64,000 bases of DNA from Halodesulfovibrio marinisediminis DSM 17456 (lineage in GTDB: Bacteria; Desulfobacterota; Desulfovibrionia; Desulfovibrionales; Desulfovibrionaceae). The DNA lies in NCBI RefSeq assembly GCF_900129975.1, contig NZ_FSRG01000009.1, positions 1 to 64,000 on the forward strand, in the 5' to 3' direction. Below, piece after piece: positions 17,725 through 26,322 of the stretch (within the stretch, counting starts at the first letter, position 1; the number at the start of each line of letters is the position of its first letter). A program made the translations under genes and the position numbers. The notes below the pieces were generated by a model that saw nothing but the letters and a program-made list of their open reading frames with translations, had not been told where the DNA came from and searched no databases.

Positions 17725-19191
17725 TTATTTTTTCTTTTTAAGCGCGTCCTGCAGCAGGGAACCTAAAGAGCCGAAGCTGGTCTGTGGTTCTGCTTTAGCA
17801 GTTTTGGTTTTGCGATGCGCTTTCCAGGAAGTGTCTTCAGAGGCTTCAACGCCTTTAGGAGCAAGAGTAATCTTACGCTCAGCAGTGCGGAGCTGAGATA
17901 CGGTTACTTCTACTTTGTCGCCGGATTTAACGGCGTCAAGGTTTGCTGCTTTGTCAGCTTTAGCCATCAGAGATTTCGGCATAAGACCGGTAATGCCCGG
18001 AGCAATGTTAATAAACAGACCGAAATCAGAAGAAGACTCTACGGTACCTTCAACTTCAGTACCTGCAGGGAAACGTTCTTCAACGTCTGCCCATGGATCG
18101 CCTTCAGCATCACGCATGCTGAGGGAGATACGGCGGGAACTTAAGTCGATGGACTTAACTTTAACAGAAACGGTGTCGCCAACTGCAACAACGTCTTCTG
18201 GTTTGTGAACACGTTTGGTGTAAGACATTTCAGAAACGTGTACCAAACCGTCGATGCCAGGGAGCACTTCAACAAACGCACCGAATGGAGTGAGGCGAAC
18301 AACTTTGCCTTCGCGCACTTCACCAGCGGTAAGTTCTGATTCAACACGGGTCCAAGGGTTTTCCTGAACCTGTTTAGCAGAAAGGGAAATGCGGAGCTGA
18401 CCTTTTTTGTCGGTTTCTACGTTGAGCAGTTTAACGCGCAGTTTGTCACCAACGGATACAGCTTCGTCTGCCTGAGCAATGCGGGACCAAGACAGTTCGG
18501 AAACGTGGATGAGACCCTCAACGCCAGCAGCAAGTTCTGCAAATGCGCCAAAGTTAGTAAGGCGGGTAACGGTAACGTCAACGAGGTCGCCTTCATTAAC
18601 GGTTTTGAGGAATTCATCACGTGCAGCCTGCTGTTCCTGTTCGAGCAGAGCACGACGGGAAACAACAATGTTACGGCCGCGCTGTTCAAATTTGATGATA
18701 GCAAAGGAGAATGTCTGACCAACATACTCTTCTGGATTTTCAACAAATTTGGTGTCGATCTGGCTTACTGGACAGAATACGCGACGTTTGGAAACTTCAA
18801 CATCAAAGCCGCCCTTACGGGTAGCGAGAACTTTACCTTCTACAGGAAGTTTTGCGTTGAATGCTTCTTCGAGCATAGCTGCGCCAGCAGGACCGCTGAT
18901 AGCTTTAGAAAGATGGATTGCATCAGCTTTAACTGCAGTAACGTAGAGTTCTACGGTGTCGCCTTCAGCAACGGTAAGCTCACCTTCTTCGCCGAGGAAT
19001 TCAGCACGATCAGCAATGCCGTCGATTTTTGCTCCAACGTCGACAAAGAGGTTATCACCGGACATACCGATGATTGGGCCGGAAACTTTGTCGCCAACAG
19101 ACAGAGCTTTGTCAGCGCCAGTGTAGGCTTCCAGCATTTCTTCAAAATTTTCCATTGTGCCGTTCTGACGGCTATCTTCGGAACCGGTCAT
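17725..19191 (-). CDS. rpsA: 30S ribosomal protein S1
   Basis: A 488-residue S1 protein built of tandem S1 RNA-binding domains; repeated strands of the form 'GxVxxxxxFGAFVEVxPGxxGLVHVSExS' are seen near residues 190-260, 275-345 and 360-430, and two more diverged domains lie N-terminal. S1 binds mRNA leaders at the ribosome. Five or six domains fit bacterial S1 proteins outside the Gammaproteobacteria. The ATG at 19191 has AGGAG 6 bases in front and was preferred to the longer frame from 19233. A Lys-rich tail ends the protein. Confidence 0.95.
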   Translation of the reverse strand: MTGSEDSRQNGTMENFEEMLEAYTGADKALSVGDKVSGPIIGMSGDNLFVDVGAKIDGIADRAEFLGEEGELTVAEGDTVELYVTAVKADAIHLSKAISGPAGAAMLEEAFNAKLPVEGKVLATRKGGFDVEVSKRRVFCPVSQIDTKFVENPEEYVGQTFSFAIIKFEQRGRNIVVSRRALLEQEQQAARDEFLKTVNEGDLVDVTVTRLTNFGAFAELAAGVEGLIHVSELSWSRIAQADEAVSVGDKLRVKLLNVETDKKGQLRISLSAKQVQENPWTRVESELTAGEVREGKVVRLTPFGAFVEVLPGIDGLVHVSEMSYTKRVHKPEDVVAVGDTVSVKVKSIDLSSRRISLSMRDAEGDPWADVEERFPAGTEVEGTVESSSDFGLFINIAPGITGLMPKSLMAKADKAANLDAVKSGDKVEVTVSQLRTAERKITLAPKGVEASEDTSWKAHRKTKTAKAEPQTSFGSLGSLLQDALKKKK

Positions 19192-19506
19192 CCAGTTCTC
19201 CTTGAAAGAGGGGGTTAGATGGTTGATGCACAATACGCTTTGGGCGCTATATCGTTCATTTGTTTTATATACAAGTGAGAAAACGTACCTAGCGCCACGA
19301 AATTATGAATGCCTAAATGAACGCACGCTGGTTTTATGCTGAAAACATTCATTTTCTGCGGATAAAAACAAAAAGTAACAACCTAGCACGAAAGCTTATT
19401 TTTTTAGGTAACACTGCATATATTAACAGTATGCATTTACTAAGTTGATTCATTTTGTATCATCTGGCATGATATGTGTCTTATATCATACATTAGGAGT
19501 TTTACC
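19192..19506. other. divergent intergenic region rpsA/ppiC
   Basis: A 315-bp AT-rich gap carrying the promoters of two divergent genes. Nothing coding is seen. AAAACATTCATTTTC-type sequence and short A/T runs are present, but I cannot assign -35/-10 boxes with confidence. Confidence 0.5.
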
Positions 19507-19788
19507 ATGGCAAAAGCTAAAGCACGTCATATTCTCGTAGATTCCGAGGATACCTGTAAGGAACTTAAGGCACGTATCGATGGCGGAGAAGATTTTGCCG
19601 CGATCGCAAAAGAGTACTCCAAGTGCCCATCCGGTCGTCGTGGCGGAGAACTCGGTGAATTCTTCCCAGGTCAGATGGTTCCAGAATTCGACACCGTATG
19701 CTTTAACGAAGCAGTAGGTGTTGTACACGGCCCTGTTAAGACTCAGTTTGGTTACCATCTCGTGGAAGTGACTGAACGTCAGGACTAG
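19507..19788 (+). CDS. ppiC: parvulin-type peptidyl-prolyl cis-trans isomerase
   Basis: A 93-residue single-domain parvulin (PpiC/Par10 type). Signature segments are ARHILV (about 6-11), CPSGRRGGELGEF (about 44-56), and FGYHLVEV near the C-terminus, with the active-site His/Cys/Asp arrangement of the fold. There is no signal peptide, so it acts in the cytoplasm on prolyl bonds of folding proteins. ATG 19507 has TTAGGAG 6-7 bases upstream. It is a single-gene unit with a strong terminator. Confidence 0.95.
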   Translation: MAKAKARHILVDSEDTCKELKARIDGGEDFAAIAKEYSKCPSGRRGGELGEFFPGQMVPEFDTVCFNEAVGVVHGPVKTQFGYHLVEVTERQD

Positions 19789-19870
19789 GACGTTACTAAA
19801 AAAAAGTAAGTGATACTTACAGTGTCGCACAAAGCAGGATACTCTGCCTAGATTATCTTGTTAATTTTTG

Positions 19871-19907
19871 CCCCGTTTTGTTGCTGCAACAGAACGGGGC
19901 TTTTTTT
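19871..19907 (+). terminator. intrinsic terminator after ppiC
   Basis: CCCCGTT...TGTTG pairs with CAACA...AACGGGG in a long stem, followed by seven T residues. It lies about 80 bp past the ppiC stop. Confidence 0.9.
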
Positions 19908-20397
19908 GTGGGCAAGTTTCTGTTGGTCTGATTGATAACTTAGAGTTTTGTATGTGGATGAATAGAGTGGGGGATGTCAGTAGCGTACGAAAAAGAGACG
20001 TGCCGACTGAACTACATTCTAGGAATGGGATAACTCTATTATGGGGAAACTGGTGCTCGTTGATGATGTTCTGTCAGTACAATGCTCGTGAGGGAAAAAT
20101 ATAAAAAGTAGTAGGTCGTGGATACGTCCTAGATGTGTAGTACAGCAATAAGACAAAGGGGTAGGTGTGGAGTGTGCTGTGACGCTATTGCTTCTTGGTA
20201 TGGCGCTGCATGGATATGTCTTAAAAATTATTGGTGATTACAACTTTTTTAGGTGCATTTAATTGGGCAAGGTGCTGTGTTCTTTTTTTGATAAAAATAC
20301 TTTTTTTAAAGTATGTTAGTTTGCATTTGTGAAGGTCGGTTGGTGCTTAAGAATAAACATTGTTGGGACTTAAGGGTGAAAAATGCACAAAATCCGT
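19908..20397. other. non-coding gap before the lyase region
   Basis: 490 bp without a supportable gene. Short frames exist but lack ribosome sites and familiar sequence. It precedes the promoter/operator at 20398. Confidence 0.5.
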
Positions 20398-20465
20398 TTG
20401 ACAGGTTCTGTAAATTCTTCTTAAGAAAAATTCGCGACATGTGAAATGTCGACATTTTATATGTC
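20398..20465 (+). promoter_or_regulatory. promoter plus 30-bp palindromic operator, unit 1
   Basis: TTGACA (20398-20403) is followed after 17 bp by TTAAGA (20421-20426). Ten bases further begins a 30-bp palindrome, 20436-20465, centred on ATGTC/GACAT, whose halves differ at only two symmetric pairs. The same arrangement recurs at 23712-23779 with the shared word CTGTAAATTCTT between the boxes. Position across the expected transcription start suggests a repressor site. FadR-type GntR regulators often bind GTnnnAC-like dyads, so the GntR protein at 29697 is a candidate. Confidence 0.7.
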
Positions 20466-20867
20466 TCAAGTCTGTAATTATAATTAGACGGTTGGCGAAT
20501 GAGTCATGCCGTTTTTGAATGCATCTATGCACAGTGAGTACTTGCAGATGTACTCAAGCAGGCAGCAGGTTAAGGTTTTGCGAGGATTCGAAACCTAGCG
20601 CTTTACAGTCTATGTCCGGTCTCGAAGGTGAGTTTCGAGTTCGGTGCCACCAACATTGACTGGAGCAGGTAGCTGGATTTTTGAAGGCTCGTAGAATCAA
20701 CAAGTTTTGGCGCTATTAACCAGTCAATATACGTTAATAGCGTTTGTCAGTGTCCTTTAGTGAATTATGTCCGAAGCCGCTTGTTTTGCATGTTGATCCT
20801 ATGATGGCAGATGTGAATAAGTGGTGGGTGTAACTAAATCTAACAGATTGTTTAAAAGAGAATTATC
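20466..20867 (+). ncRNA. long structured leader of lyase gene 1 (putative)
   Basis: The roughly 400-nt leader between operator and lyase gene 1 holds several stems: TGAGTAC/GTACTCA (about 20534-20555), CTCGAA/TTCGAG (about 20621-20639), and a perfect 9-bp stem CGCTATTAA/TTAATAGCG (20711-20719 with 20734-20742) followed by only a short T stretch. No tRNA, riboswitch or open frame is recognised. The equivalent leader of unit 2 is only about 40 nt. This may be an attenuator, a small RNA, or the decayed remains of a ridA gene (390 bp) lost from this unit; I see no clear ridA similarity except near the 3' end. Confidence 0.35.
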
Positions 20868-21869
20868 ATGAATCTCGCTAAATTTGCTCGTCGTGGCTAC
20901 GTGTCTTCCCCAACTCCGCTTGAAGCAGTTCCTGCGTTTTCTGAAGCGCTTGGCGGTAAAGTAAATATCTTCATCAAACGTGATGACCTTCTCCCAGGTA
21001 CCTCTGGTGGTAACAAAACTCGTAAGCTCGACTTTAGCATGGCAGATGCTATCGCAAAAGGTGCTGATACTATTATTACTTGTGGTGCTGTTCAGTCTAA
21101 CCACTGCCGTCTTACCCTCGCATGGGCTGTTAAAGAAGGCATGGACTGCCACCTTGTTCTCGAAGAGCGCGTAGAAGGCAGCTATAAGCCAGAAGGTTCT
21201 GGTAACAACTTCCTCTTCAACCTCCTTGGCGTGAAGAGCACCAAAGTTGTAGCTGGTGGTTCTGACATGATGGCTGAAATGGAAAAAGTTGCTGAAGCAC
21301 TTCGTGCTGAAGGCAAAAAGCCGTACATCATCCCTGGTGGTGCTTCTAACGCAATCGGTGCTCTCGGCTATGTTTCTTGTGCTCAGGAACTTCAGCAGCA
21401 GCTTTTCGATATGAAACTTAAAGTTGATCACGTCGTAGTTCCTTCCGGTAGTGCTGGTACTCACGCTGGTATGGCTATCGGTATGTATGCAAACAACACC
21501 GGTATTCCTGTGTCCGGCATTAACGTAAGCCGTCCTAAAGATGTTCAGGAAGCTCATGTTTACAAGCTCGTTGAGCAGACCGTTGAGCTCATCGGCGACA
21601 TCAAAGGCGGCGTACCAAGCGACGCTATCGAGTGTTTCGATTCTTATGTTGGACCTGGCTACTCCCTTCCAACCGACTCTATGATTGAAGCTGTTAAACT
21701 TCTTGCTCAGACCGAAGGTATCCTGCTTGACCCAGTATACTCCGGTAAAGCAATGGCTGGTCTTATCGACCTTGTTCGTAAAGGCCACTTCCCAGAAGGC
21801 TCAAACGTAGTGTTCTTACATACTGGTGGTTCACCAGCTCTGTACGCATACCTTGATACCTTCAAATAG
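20868..21869 (+). CDS. PLP-dependent D-cysteine desulfhydrase / cysteate lyase-family protein, copy 1
   Basis: A 333-residue fold-type II PLP enzyme of the D-cysteine desulfhydrase (DcyD)/ACC deaminase-like family, which also includes L-cysteate sulfo-lyase (CuyA). GGNKTRKLDF carries the PLP-binding Lys (K50); CGAVQSNHCR (72-81) and SGSAGTHAG (about 193-201) bind substrate carboxylate and PLP phosphate. DcyD forms pyruvate, ammonia and sulfide; CuyA forms pyruvate, ammonia and sulfite. It differs from copy 2 at only nine residues, while many synonymous bases differ. It is preceded by the long leader and palindromic operator, closed by a terminator, and followed by an NhaC-type antiporter. Confidence 0.88.
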   Translation: MNLAKFARRGYVSSPTPLEAVPAFSEALGGKVNIFIKRDDLLPGTSGGNKTRKLDFSMADAIAKGADTIITCGAVQSNHCRLTLAWAVKEGMDCHLVLEERVEGSYKPEGSGNNFLFNLLGVKSTKVVAGGSDMMAEMEKVAEALRAEGKKPYIIPGGASNAIGALGYVSCAQELQQQLFDMKLKVDHVVVPSGSAGTHAGMAIGMYANNTGIPVSGINVSRPKDVQEAHVYKLVEQTVELIGDIKGGVPSDAIECFDSYVGPGYSLPTDSMIEAVKLLAQTEGILLDPVYSGKAMAGLIDLVRKGHFPEGSNVVFLHTGGSPALYAYLDTFK

Positions 21870-21886
21870 AAAGTATTGTTCTTGAT

Positions 21887-21924
21887 GCCGTGCGGAGCTC
21901 GTGGACTCCGCACGGCTTTTTTTT
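21887..21924 (+). terminator. intrinsic terminator after lyase copy 1
   Basis: GCCGTGCGGAG pairs with CTCCGCACGGC around CTCGTGGA, followed by eight T. The stem and loop are almost identical to those after copy 2 (25253-25287), with one compensated base pair (G-C replaced by A-T), evidence that the terminator was duplicated with the gene. Confidence 0.93.
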
Positions 21925-21998
21925 AATAACATTCTGATATGTTCAGCAATGGCAGTATGATGAGACACTGATTTTGCTGTGCTGCAAATGGAGGAAGT

Positions 21999-23444
21999 AT
22001 GGGAAATGATGTAACTGAAAAGAAGCTGGATCTATATGGCGGTGTGTGGGGTGGGCTTGTTCCCTTAGCTGTATTGATTGTAGGGCTGATCTGGCTTTCT
22101 GTAGCTGAGCGCGGTGGCACAAAGCCTTTCTGGGCTTGTGCATGGCTTGCTCTCGTTGCCGGTCTTTTCTTTGCAAAGAATAAACATGAATACTGTCAGG
22201 CGGCTATGCGCGGTATTGGCGATTCTACAGGTATCGTAATTATTACCGCATGGTTGTTTGCAGGTGTATTTGGTAAATTGATGGTAGCTGGCGGCCTTGT
22301 TAAAGGCTTGCTCTGGCTTGGTATGACCACCGGTGCGCAGGGTGGTTTGTTCACGCTGGTTGTTTTCATAGCTGCAATGTTGTTTGCCCTTGGCACAGGC
22401 ACAAGCACAGGAACATGTATTGCTTTGACTCCGGTTCTGTATCCCGCTGGTTATTTCCTGGGTGCGGATCCGGCTCTTCTTGCAACCGCAATCCTTTCTG
22501 GTGCTGCATTTGGTGATAACCTTGCACCGATTTCTGATACGACAATTGTTTCCGCGTACACGCAGGGCGCAACGATGCAGGATGTTGTCCGAAGCAGGTT
22601 CCCGCTGGCAATAAGTGCTGCAACTATTGCCGGTATGATCTTCCTGTTCTTTGGCGGTGGCGGTACAGTTCAGTCTTTGCCTCAAATTCAGGCTCAGATG
22701 AGTCCTACTGGCGCATTCATGCTTATTGCATTGGTAATAGTAGTTGTTTCAGCGTTAAGTGGTCGTCACATCATTGAATCGTTAATTTATGGTAACATCG
22801 CCGCTGCAGTTATCGGTGTTACAATCGGCAACATAACTCTGGCAGATATTTTCCACATCCCAGCTGAACGTGGCATATCTACAGGTATTATCCAGAATGG
22901 CATCAATAGCGTTGTGGGTGCTGCATTCTTTGCTATCCTGATTCTTGCTGTGACTCAGATTCTTGTTGAAACCGGCATCATGAAGAATATCTTATCTTTC
23001 GCAGAAAAATTTATGATCGGTACAGTGCGACAGGCAGAACTGTCCATTATCGGTGTAACAATTCTTGCTTCAATTCCGATTTCAGCAAACGCTCCAGCGT
23101 TGCTTCTGGTTGGTCCAAGTCTTGTAAAACCTATTGGTCACCGTTTTAAACTGGCACCTGCTCGTAGAGCTAACTTGATGGACTGTGCTGTATGTACAGC
23201 CTTCTTCATCCTTCCATGGCATATCGTGGTTGCTGCTTGGTATGCAGCAGTTATTTCCTCTTCAGAAGCATTTGGCATTGCGGCACCTCCGATTACTGCA
23301 GCACTTTGTAACCCTTATTCATGGGCTCTTTTTGCGGTGCTGTTGTTCTCTGCATTTACCGGATGGAATAGAGCATACGAAAAAGAAGAAGCTGAAGAAG
23401 GTAGTTTGATTGAGGCTGAAGCCGGAGTGAACAAGGTTGCGTAG
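21999..23444 (+). CDS. nhaC: NhaC-family Na+/H+ antiporter
   Basis: A 481-residue inner-membrane protein with about 11 hydrophobic helices. Family features include the Gly/Ala-rich TGTSTGTCIALTP stretch (about 138-150) and SGAAFGDNLAPISDTT (about 167-182), the conserved NhaC segment with Asp in the ion path. Members exchange Na+ and H+, and some swap organic acids (malate/lactate, MleN). Here it follows a PLP lyase and may export sodium or exchange substrate and product; direct evidence is lacking. It starts about 130 bp after the lyase stop, behind the terminator, with GGAGG before ATG, so it may have its own promoter or depend on read-through. Confidence 0.92.
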   Translation: MGNDVTEKKLDLYGGVWGGLVPLAVLIVGLIWLSVAERGGTKPFWACAWLALVAGLFFAKNKHEYCQAAMRGIGDSTGIVIITAWLFAGVFGKLMVAGGLVKGLLWLGMTTGAQGGLFTLVVFIAAMLFALGTGTSTGTCIALTPVLYPAGYFLGADPALLATAILSGAAFGDNLAPISDTTIVSAYTQGATMQDVVRSRFPLAISAATIAGMIFLFFGGGGTVQSLPQIQAQMSPTGAFMLIALVIVVVSALSGRHIIESLIYGNIAAAVIGVTIGNITLADIFHIPAERGISTGIIQNGINSVVGAAFFAILILAVTQILVETGIMKNILSFAEKFMIGTVRQAELSIIGVTILASIPISANAPALLLVGPSLVKPIGHRFKLAPARRANLMDCAVCTAFFILPWHIVVAAWYAAVISSSEAFGIAAPPITAALCNPYSWALFAVLLFSAFTGWNRAYEKEEAEEGSLIEAEAGVNKVA

Positions 23445-23471
23445 CATCAGTGTAATATAATATGAATTCAT

Positions 23472-23513
23472 AAAAACCAGGCTGAAGGGCATACTTTCAG
23501 TCTGGTTTTTTTA
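23472..23513 (+). terminator. intrinsic terminator after nhaC
   Basis: AAAACCAG-CTGAA pairs with TTCAG-CTGGTTTT around an 8-10 nt loop and runs into T residues. It closes the first transcription unit of the lyase region. Confidence 0.85.
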
Positions 23514-23711
23514 TGGCTTTCTTATGGTTAGTGAGAGCATAACGATGGTTGAATATATAAAATCCGTATAAGTTTCTGTGATTAGATATTGTTCAGATGA
23601 TTGAGTAAAAAAAATCCTTTTTTATAGAATGTTATGTGAATGCATATTCCAGTAGAGTGCCACTTTTTTGGCGTTCATTAGAATGAAGTTAGAAAAGTTC
23701 GAAAAATGTAT

Positions 23712-23779
23712 TTGACAAGCTCTGTAAATTCTTTTTAAGACGATTTCACGCCATATGAAATGTCGACATTTTACATGTC
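23712..23779 (+). promoter_or_regulatory. promoter plus 30-bp palindromic operator, unit 2
   Basis: TTGACA (23712-23717), a 17-bp spacer and TTAAGA (23735-23740) precede a 30-bp dyad at 23750-23779 with the same AAATGTCGACATTT core as at 20436. The match of boxes, spacing and dyad with unit 1 shows common control. ridA starts 44 bp downstream. Confidence 0.72.
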
Positions 23780-23822
23780 GCAACTCGGCATACAAAATTA
23801 AACCAGTTAGACTGGAGACAAC

Positions 23823-24212
23823 ATGTCTACAAAAAACGTAATTTTTACCGAGAAATTGCCTGCAGCTGTTGGGCCTTATTCTCAAGCTATCGAGTCTGAC
23901 GGCTTTGTATTCGCATCCGGCATGCTTCCGATCGACCCTGCAACCGGAAACATGCGCGAAGGTACCATCGCTGACAGAGCGCATCAGGCTCTCACAAATA
24001 TTAAGGCTGTAGCAGAAGCTGCTGGCTGCACCCTCGATGATATTGTGAAAACAACCGTATTTCTTACCGACGTTAACGACTTTAAAGAAGTTAATGCCGT
24101 TTACGCAGAGTACTTTAACGAACCTTTCCCGGCTCGTAGTGCTTTTCAGGTAGCTGCTCTTCCTCTGGGTGCAGATATCGAAATTGAAGTTATTTTCCGC
24201 AAAAAAAACTAA
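23823..24212 (+). CDS. ridA: RidA-family 2-iminobutanoate/2-iminopropanoate deaminase
   Basis: A 129-residue RidA (YjgF/YER057c/UK114) protein, full length. It hydrolyses reactive enamine/imine intermediates such as 2-aminoacrylate to keto acids plus ammonia. Hallmarks are AVGPYSQAI near residue 15, the FASGMLPIDPATG loop (about 30-42), and the C-terminal FPARSAFQVAALPLGADIEIEV segment, whose Arg (about 106) binds the carboxylate. It sits first in unit 2, 22 bp before lyase copy 2. Both cysteine and cysteate lyases release 2-aminoacrylate, so the pairing is logical. Confidence 0.95.
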   Translation: MSTKNVIFTEKLPAAVGPYSQAIESDGFVFASGMLPIDPATGNMREGTIADRAHQALTNIKAVAEAAGCTLDDIVKTTVFLTDVNDFKEVNAVYAEYFNEPFPARSAFQVAALPLGADIEIEVIFRKKN

Positions 24213-24234
24213 CTATCTTTAAAAGAGAAAAATC

Positions 24235-25236
24235 ATGAATCTCGCAAAATTTGCTCGTCGTGGCTACGTATCTTCCCCAACTCCGCTCGAAGCTGTTCCT
24301 GCTTTTTCTGAGGCACTCGGCGGTAAGGTAAACATCTTCATCAAACGTGATGACCTTCTCCCAGGTACTTCTGGTGGTAACAAAACTCGTAAGCTCGACT
24401 TCAGCATGGCTGACGCAATCGAGAACGGTGCTGACACCATCATTACTTGTGGTGCTGTTCAGTCTAACCACTGCCGTCTTACCCTCGCATGGGCTGTTAA
24501 AGAAGGCATGGACTGCCACCTCGTTCTCGAAGAGCGCGTAGAAGGCAGCTACAAGCCAGAAGGCTCCGGTAACAACTTCCTCTTCAACCTTCTCGGCGTG
24601 AAGAGCACCAAAGTTGTAGCTGGTGGTTCTGACATGATGGCAGAAATGGAAAAAGTTGCTGAAGCACTCCGTGCTGAAGGTAAAAAGCCTTACATTATTC
24701 CTGGTGGCGCATCTAACTCTATTGGTGCTCTCGGTTACGTTTCTTGTGCTCAGGAACTCCAGCAGCAGATCTTCGACATGCAGCTTAAAGTTGATCACGT
24801 TGTTGTTCCTTCCGGTAGCGCTGGTACCCACGCAGGTATGGCTATCGGTATGTACGCAACTAACTCCGGTATCCCAGTATCCGGTATCAACGTAAGCCGT
24901 ACCAAAGACGTTCAGGAAGCTCACGTTTACAAGCTTGTTGAGCAGACCGTTGAACTCATCGGTGACATCAAAGGTGGCGTACCTAGCGAAGCAATCGAGT
25001 GTTTCGATTCTTACGTTGGACCGGGTTACTCCCTCCCAACCGATTCCATGATCGAAGCTGTTAAACTTCTTGCTCAGACCGAAGGTATCCTGCTTGACCC
25101 AGTATACTCCGGTAAAGCAATGGCTGGCCTTATCGACCTCGTTCGTAAAGGTCATTTCCCTGAAGGTTCAAACGTAGTATTCTTACACACTGGTGGTTCT
25201 CCAGCGTTGTACGCATACCTCGATACCTTCAAATAG
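24235..25236 (+). CDS. PLP-dependent D-cysteine desulfhydrase / cysteate lyase-family protein, copy 2
   Basis: A 333-residue paralogue of the gene at 20868, sharing all PLP and substrate motifs (GGNKTRKL with K50, QSNHCR, SGSAGTHAG). The nine differing residues (A63E, K64N, A162S, L178I, K181Q, N208T, T210S, P221T, D251E by my reading) are mostly conservative. It is co-transcribed with ridA and precedes the TRAP transporter, with a terminator between. The identical length and near-identical protein with many silent differences suggest an older duplication kept similar by selection or by gene conversion. D-cysteine versus cysteate as substrate cannot be settled from sequence. Confidence 0.88.
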   Translation: MNLAKFARRGYVSSPTPLEAVPAFSEALGGKVNIFIKRDDLLPGTSGGNKTRKLDFSMADAIENGADTIITCGAVQSNHCRLTLAWAVKEGMDCHLVLEERVEGSYKPEGSGNNFLFNLLGVKSTKVVAGGSDMMAEMEKVAEALRAEGKKPYIIPGGASNSIGALGYVSCAQELQQQIFDMQLKVDHVVVPSGSAGTHAGMAIGMYATNSGIPVSGINVSRTKDVQEAHVYKLVEQTVELIGDIKGGVPSEAIECFDSYVGPGYSLPTDSMIEAVKLLAQTEGILLDPVYSGKAMAGLIDLVRKGHFPEGSNVVFLHTGGSPALYAYLDTFK

Positions 25237-25252
25237 AAAGTATTGTGATTAT

Positions 25253-25287
25253 GCCGTGCGAAGCTCGTGGACTTCGCACGGCTTTTT
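25253..25287 (+). terminator. intrinsic terminator after lyase copy 2
   Basis: GCCGTGCGAAG pairs with CTTCGCACGGC, loop CTCGTGGA, then five T. The short T run may allow read-through into dctP, 32 bp downstream. Paralogous to 21887-21924. Confidence 0.9.
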
Positions 25288-25318
25288 ATAAGTAACCAAT
25301 CCTAGTGAGGAGAGAAGT

Positions 25319-26311
25319 ATGAGAAATGTTAGAGTGATGATTATTGCGCTTGTTGCTGTTCTTATGATTGGCGCAACATCTGCTTTTGCAGCACCAAAGG
25401 TTATCAAACTCGCTCACCCGAACGTACCTCAGCACCCAATGGGTATGGCGTTTGAAAAGTTCAAACAGCTTGTTGAAGAACGTTCTAACGGTAAGTACAA
25501 GGTTGATATTTATGACAGTTCTAAGTTCGGTAACTTTGACAGCGTAGTACAGGGCCTCCAGCTTAACATGCTGCAGATGGGTTCTGCTGCTACCCCGAAC
25601 CTTGCACCGTTCTCTGATGAGTTCCTTATCTTTGACCTTCCGTTCCTGTTCCCATCCTACGAAGCTGCAGACAAAATTACCGACGGTCCTATCGGTATGA
25701 ATGCTACCAAAGCTCTTGAGCCTTCCGGTATCGTAGGTCTTGGTTACATTGAAATTGGTTTCCGTAACCTCTGGAACAACCAGAAGCCAGTTAAGACTCT
25801 TGAAGATGCGAAAAACCTTAAAATTCGTTCCACTCCATCCAAAGCGCACATTGCTACTCTTCGTGCACTTGGTATGAACCCTACTCCAGTATCTTGGGGC
25901 GAAGTTTACACCGCACTTCAGCAGAAAACCGTTGATGGTATCGACATCGACCTCAACCTTGCTTGGCACAATAACTTCCCAGAAGTTAACAACAACGTTA
26001 CCATTGTTAACAGCCTTTACAGCCCGCACCTTGTAATGATTTCTAAACGCTTCCTCGACAGCCTTAACGCAGAAGATAAAGCAATGATTCTTGCTGCATT
26101 CGAGGAAACTAAACTGTACGAACGTAAACTCATTCGTGACGGTGAAAAAGAGATTCTTGCTAAGCTCGCTGATAAAGGTGTTACTGTTGTAAAACTCACT
26201 CCAGAAGAGCGCGCTCGCTGGGCTGCTGCATCTGCACCAGTATACAAAGAGTTTGAAGATCGCATCGGTAAAGAACTTATCGAAAAAGCGAAAGCAACAG
26301 TAGCAGAATAA
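25319..26311 (+). CDS. dctP: TRAP transporter substrate-binding protein DctP
   Basis: A 330-residue periplasmic solute receptor. Residues 1-23 form a signal peptide ending SAFA. The C4-dicarboxylate/sulfonate-type DctP fold is marked by KLAHPNVPQHPMG (about 29-41), the carboxylate-binding Arg in NLKIRSTPS (about 164), and VSWGEVYTALQQKTVDGID (about 185-203). It captures a small organic acid and hands it to DctQM. SD GAGGAG precedes ATG. The neighbouring lyases point to an amino acid or sulfonated acid such as cysteate, but related TRAP receptors bind many substrates. Confidence 0.94.
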   Translation: MRNVRVMIIALVAVLMIGATSAFAAPKVIKLAHPNVPQHPMGMAFEKFKQLVEERSNGKYKVDIYDSSKFGNFDSVVQGLQLNMLQMGSAATPNLAPFSDEFLIFDLPFLFPSYEAADKITDGPIGMNATKALEPSGIVGLGYIEIGFRNLWNNQKPVKTLEDAKNLKIRSTPSKAHIATLRALGMNPTPVSWGEVYTALQQKTVDGIDIDLNLAWHNNFPEVNNNVTIVNSLYSPHLVMISKRFLDSLNAEDKAMILAAFEETKLYERKLIRDGEKEILAKLADKGVTVVKLTPEERARWAAASAPVYKEFEDRIGKELIEKAKATVAE

Positions 26312-26322
26312 AGTACTTGGTT

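Noticed and set aside
20580-20660. Sequence ending in TTTCGAGTTCGGTGCCACCA, reminiscent of a tRNA or tmRNA 3' end
   Set aside because: No acceptor partner, D-arm or anticodon arm can be assembled around it, and the CCA-like end is coincidental.
20799-21788. Very long antisense frames (about 320-330 codons) over both lyase genes
   Set aside because: They arise from the codon bias of the sense strand. The sense proteins have clear catalytic motifs, and the antisense products show no known fold or ribosome site.
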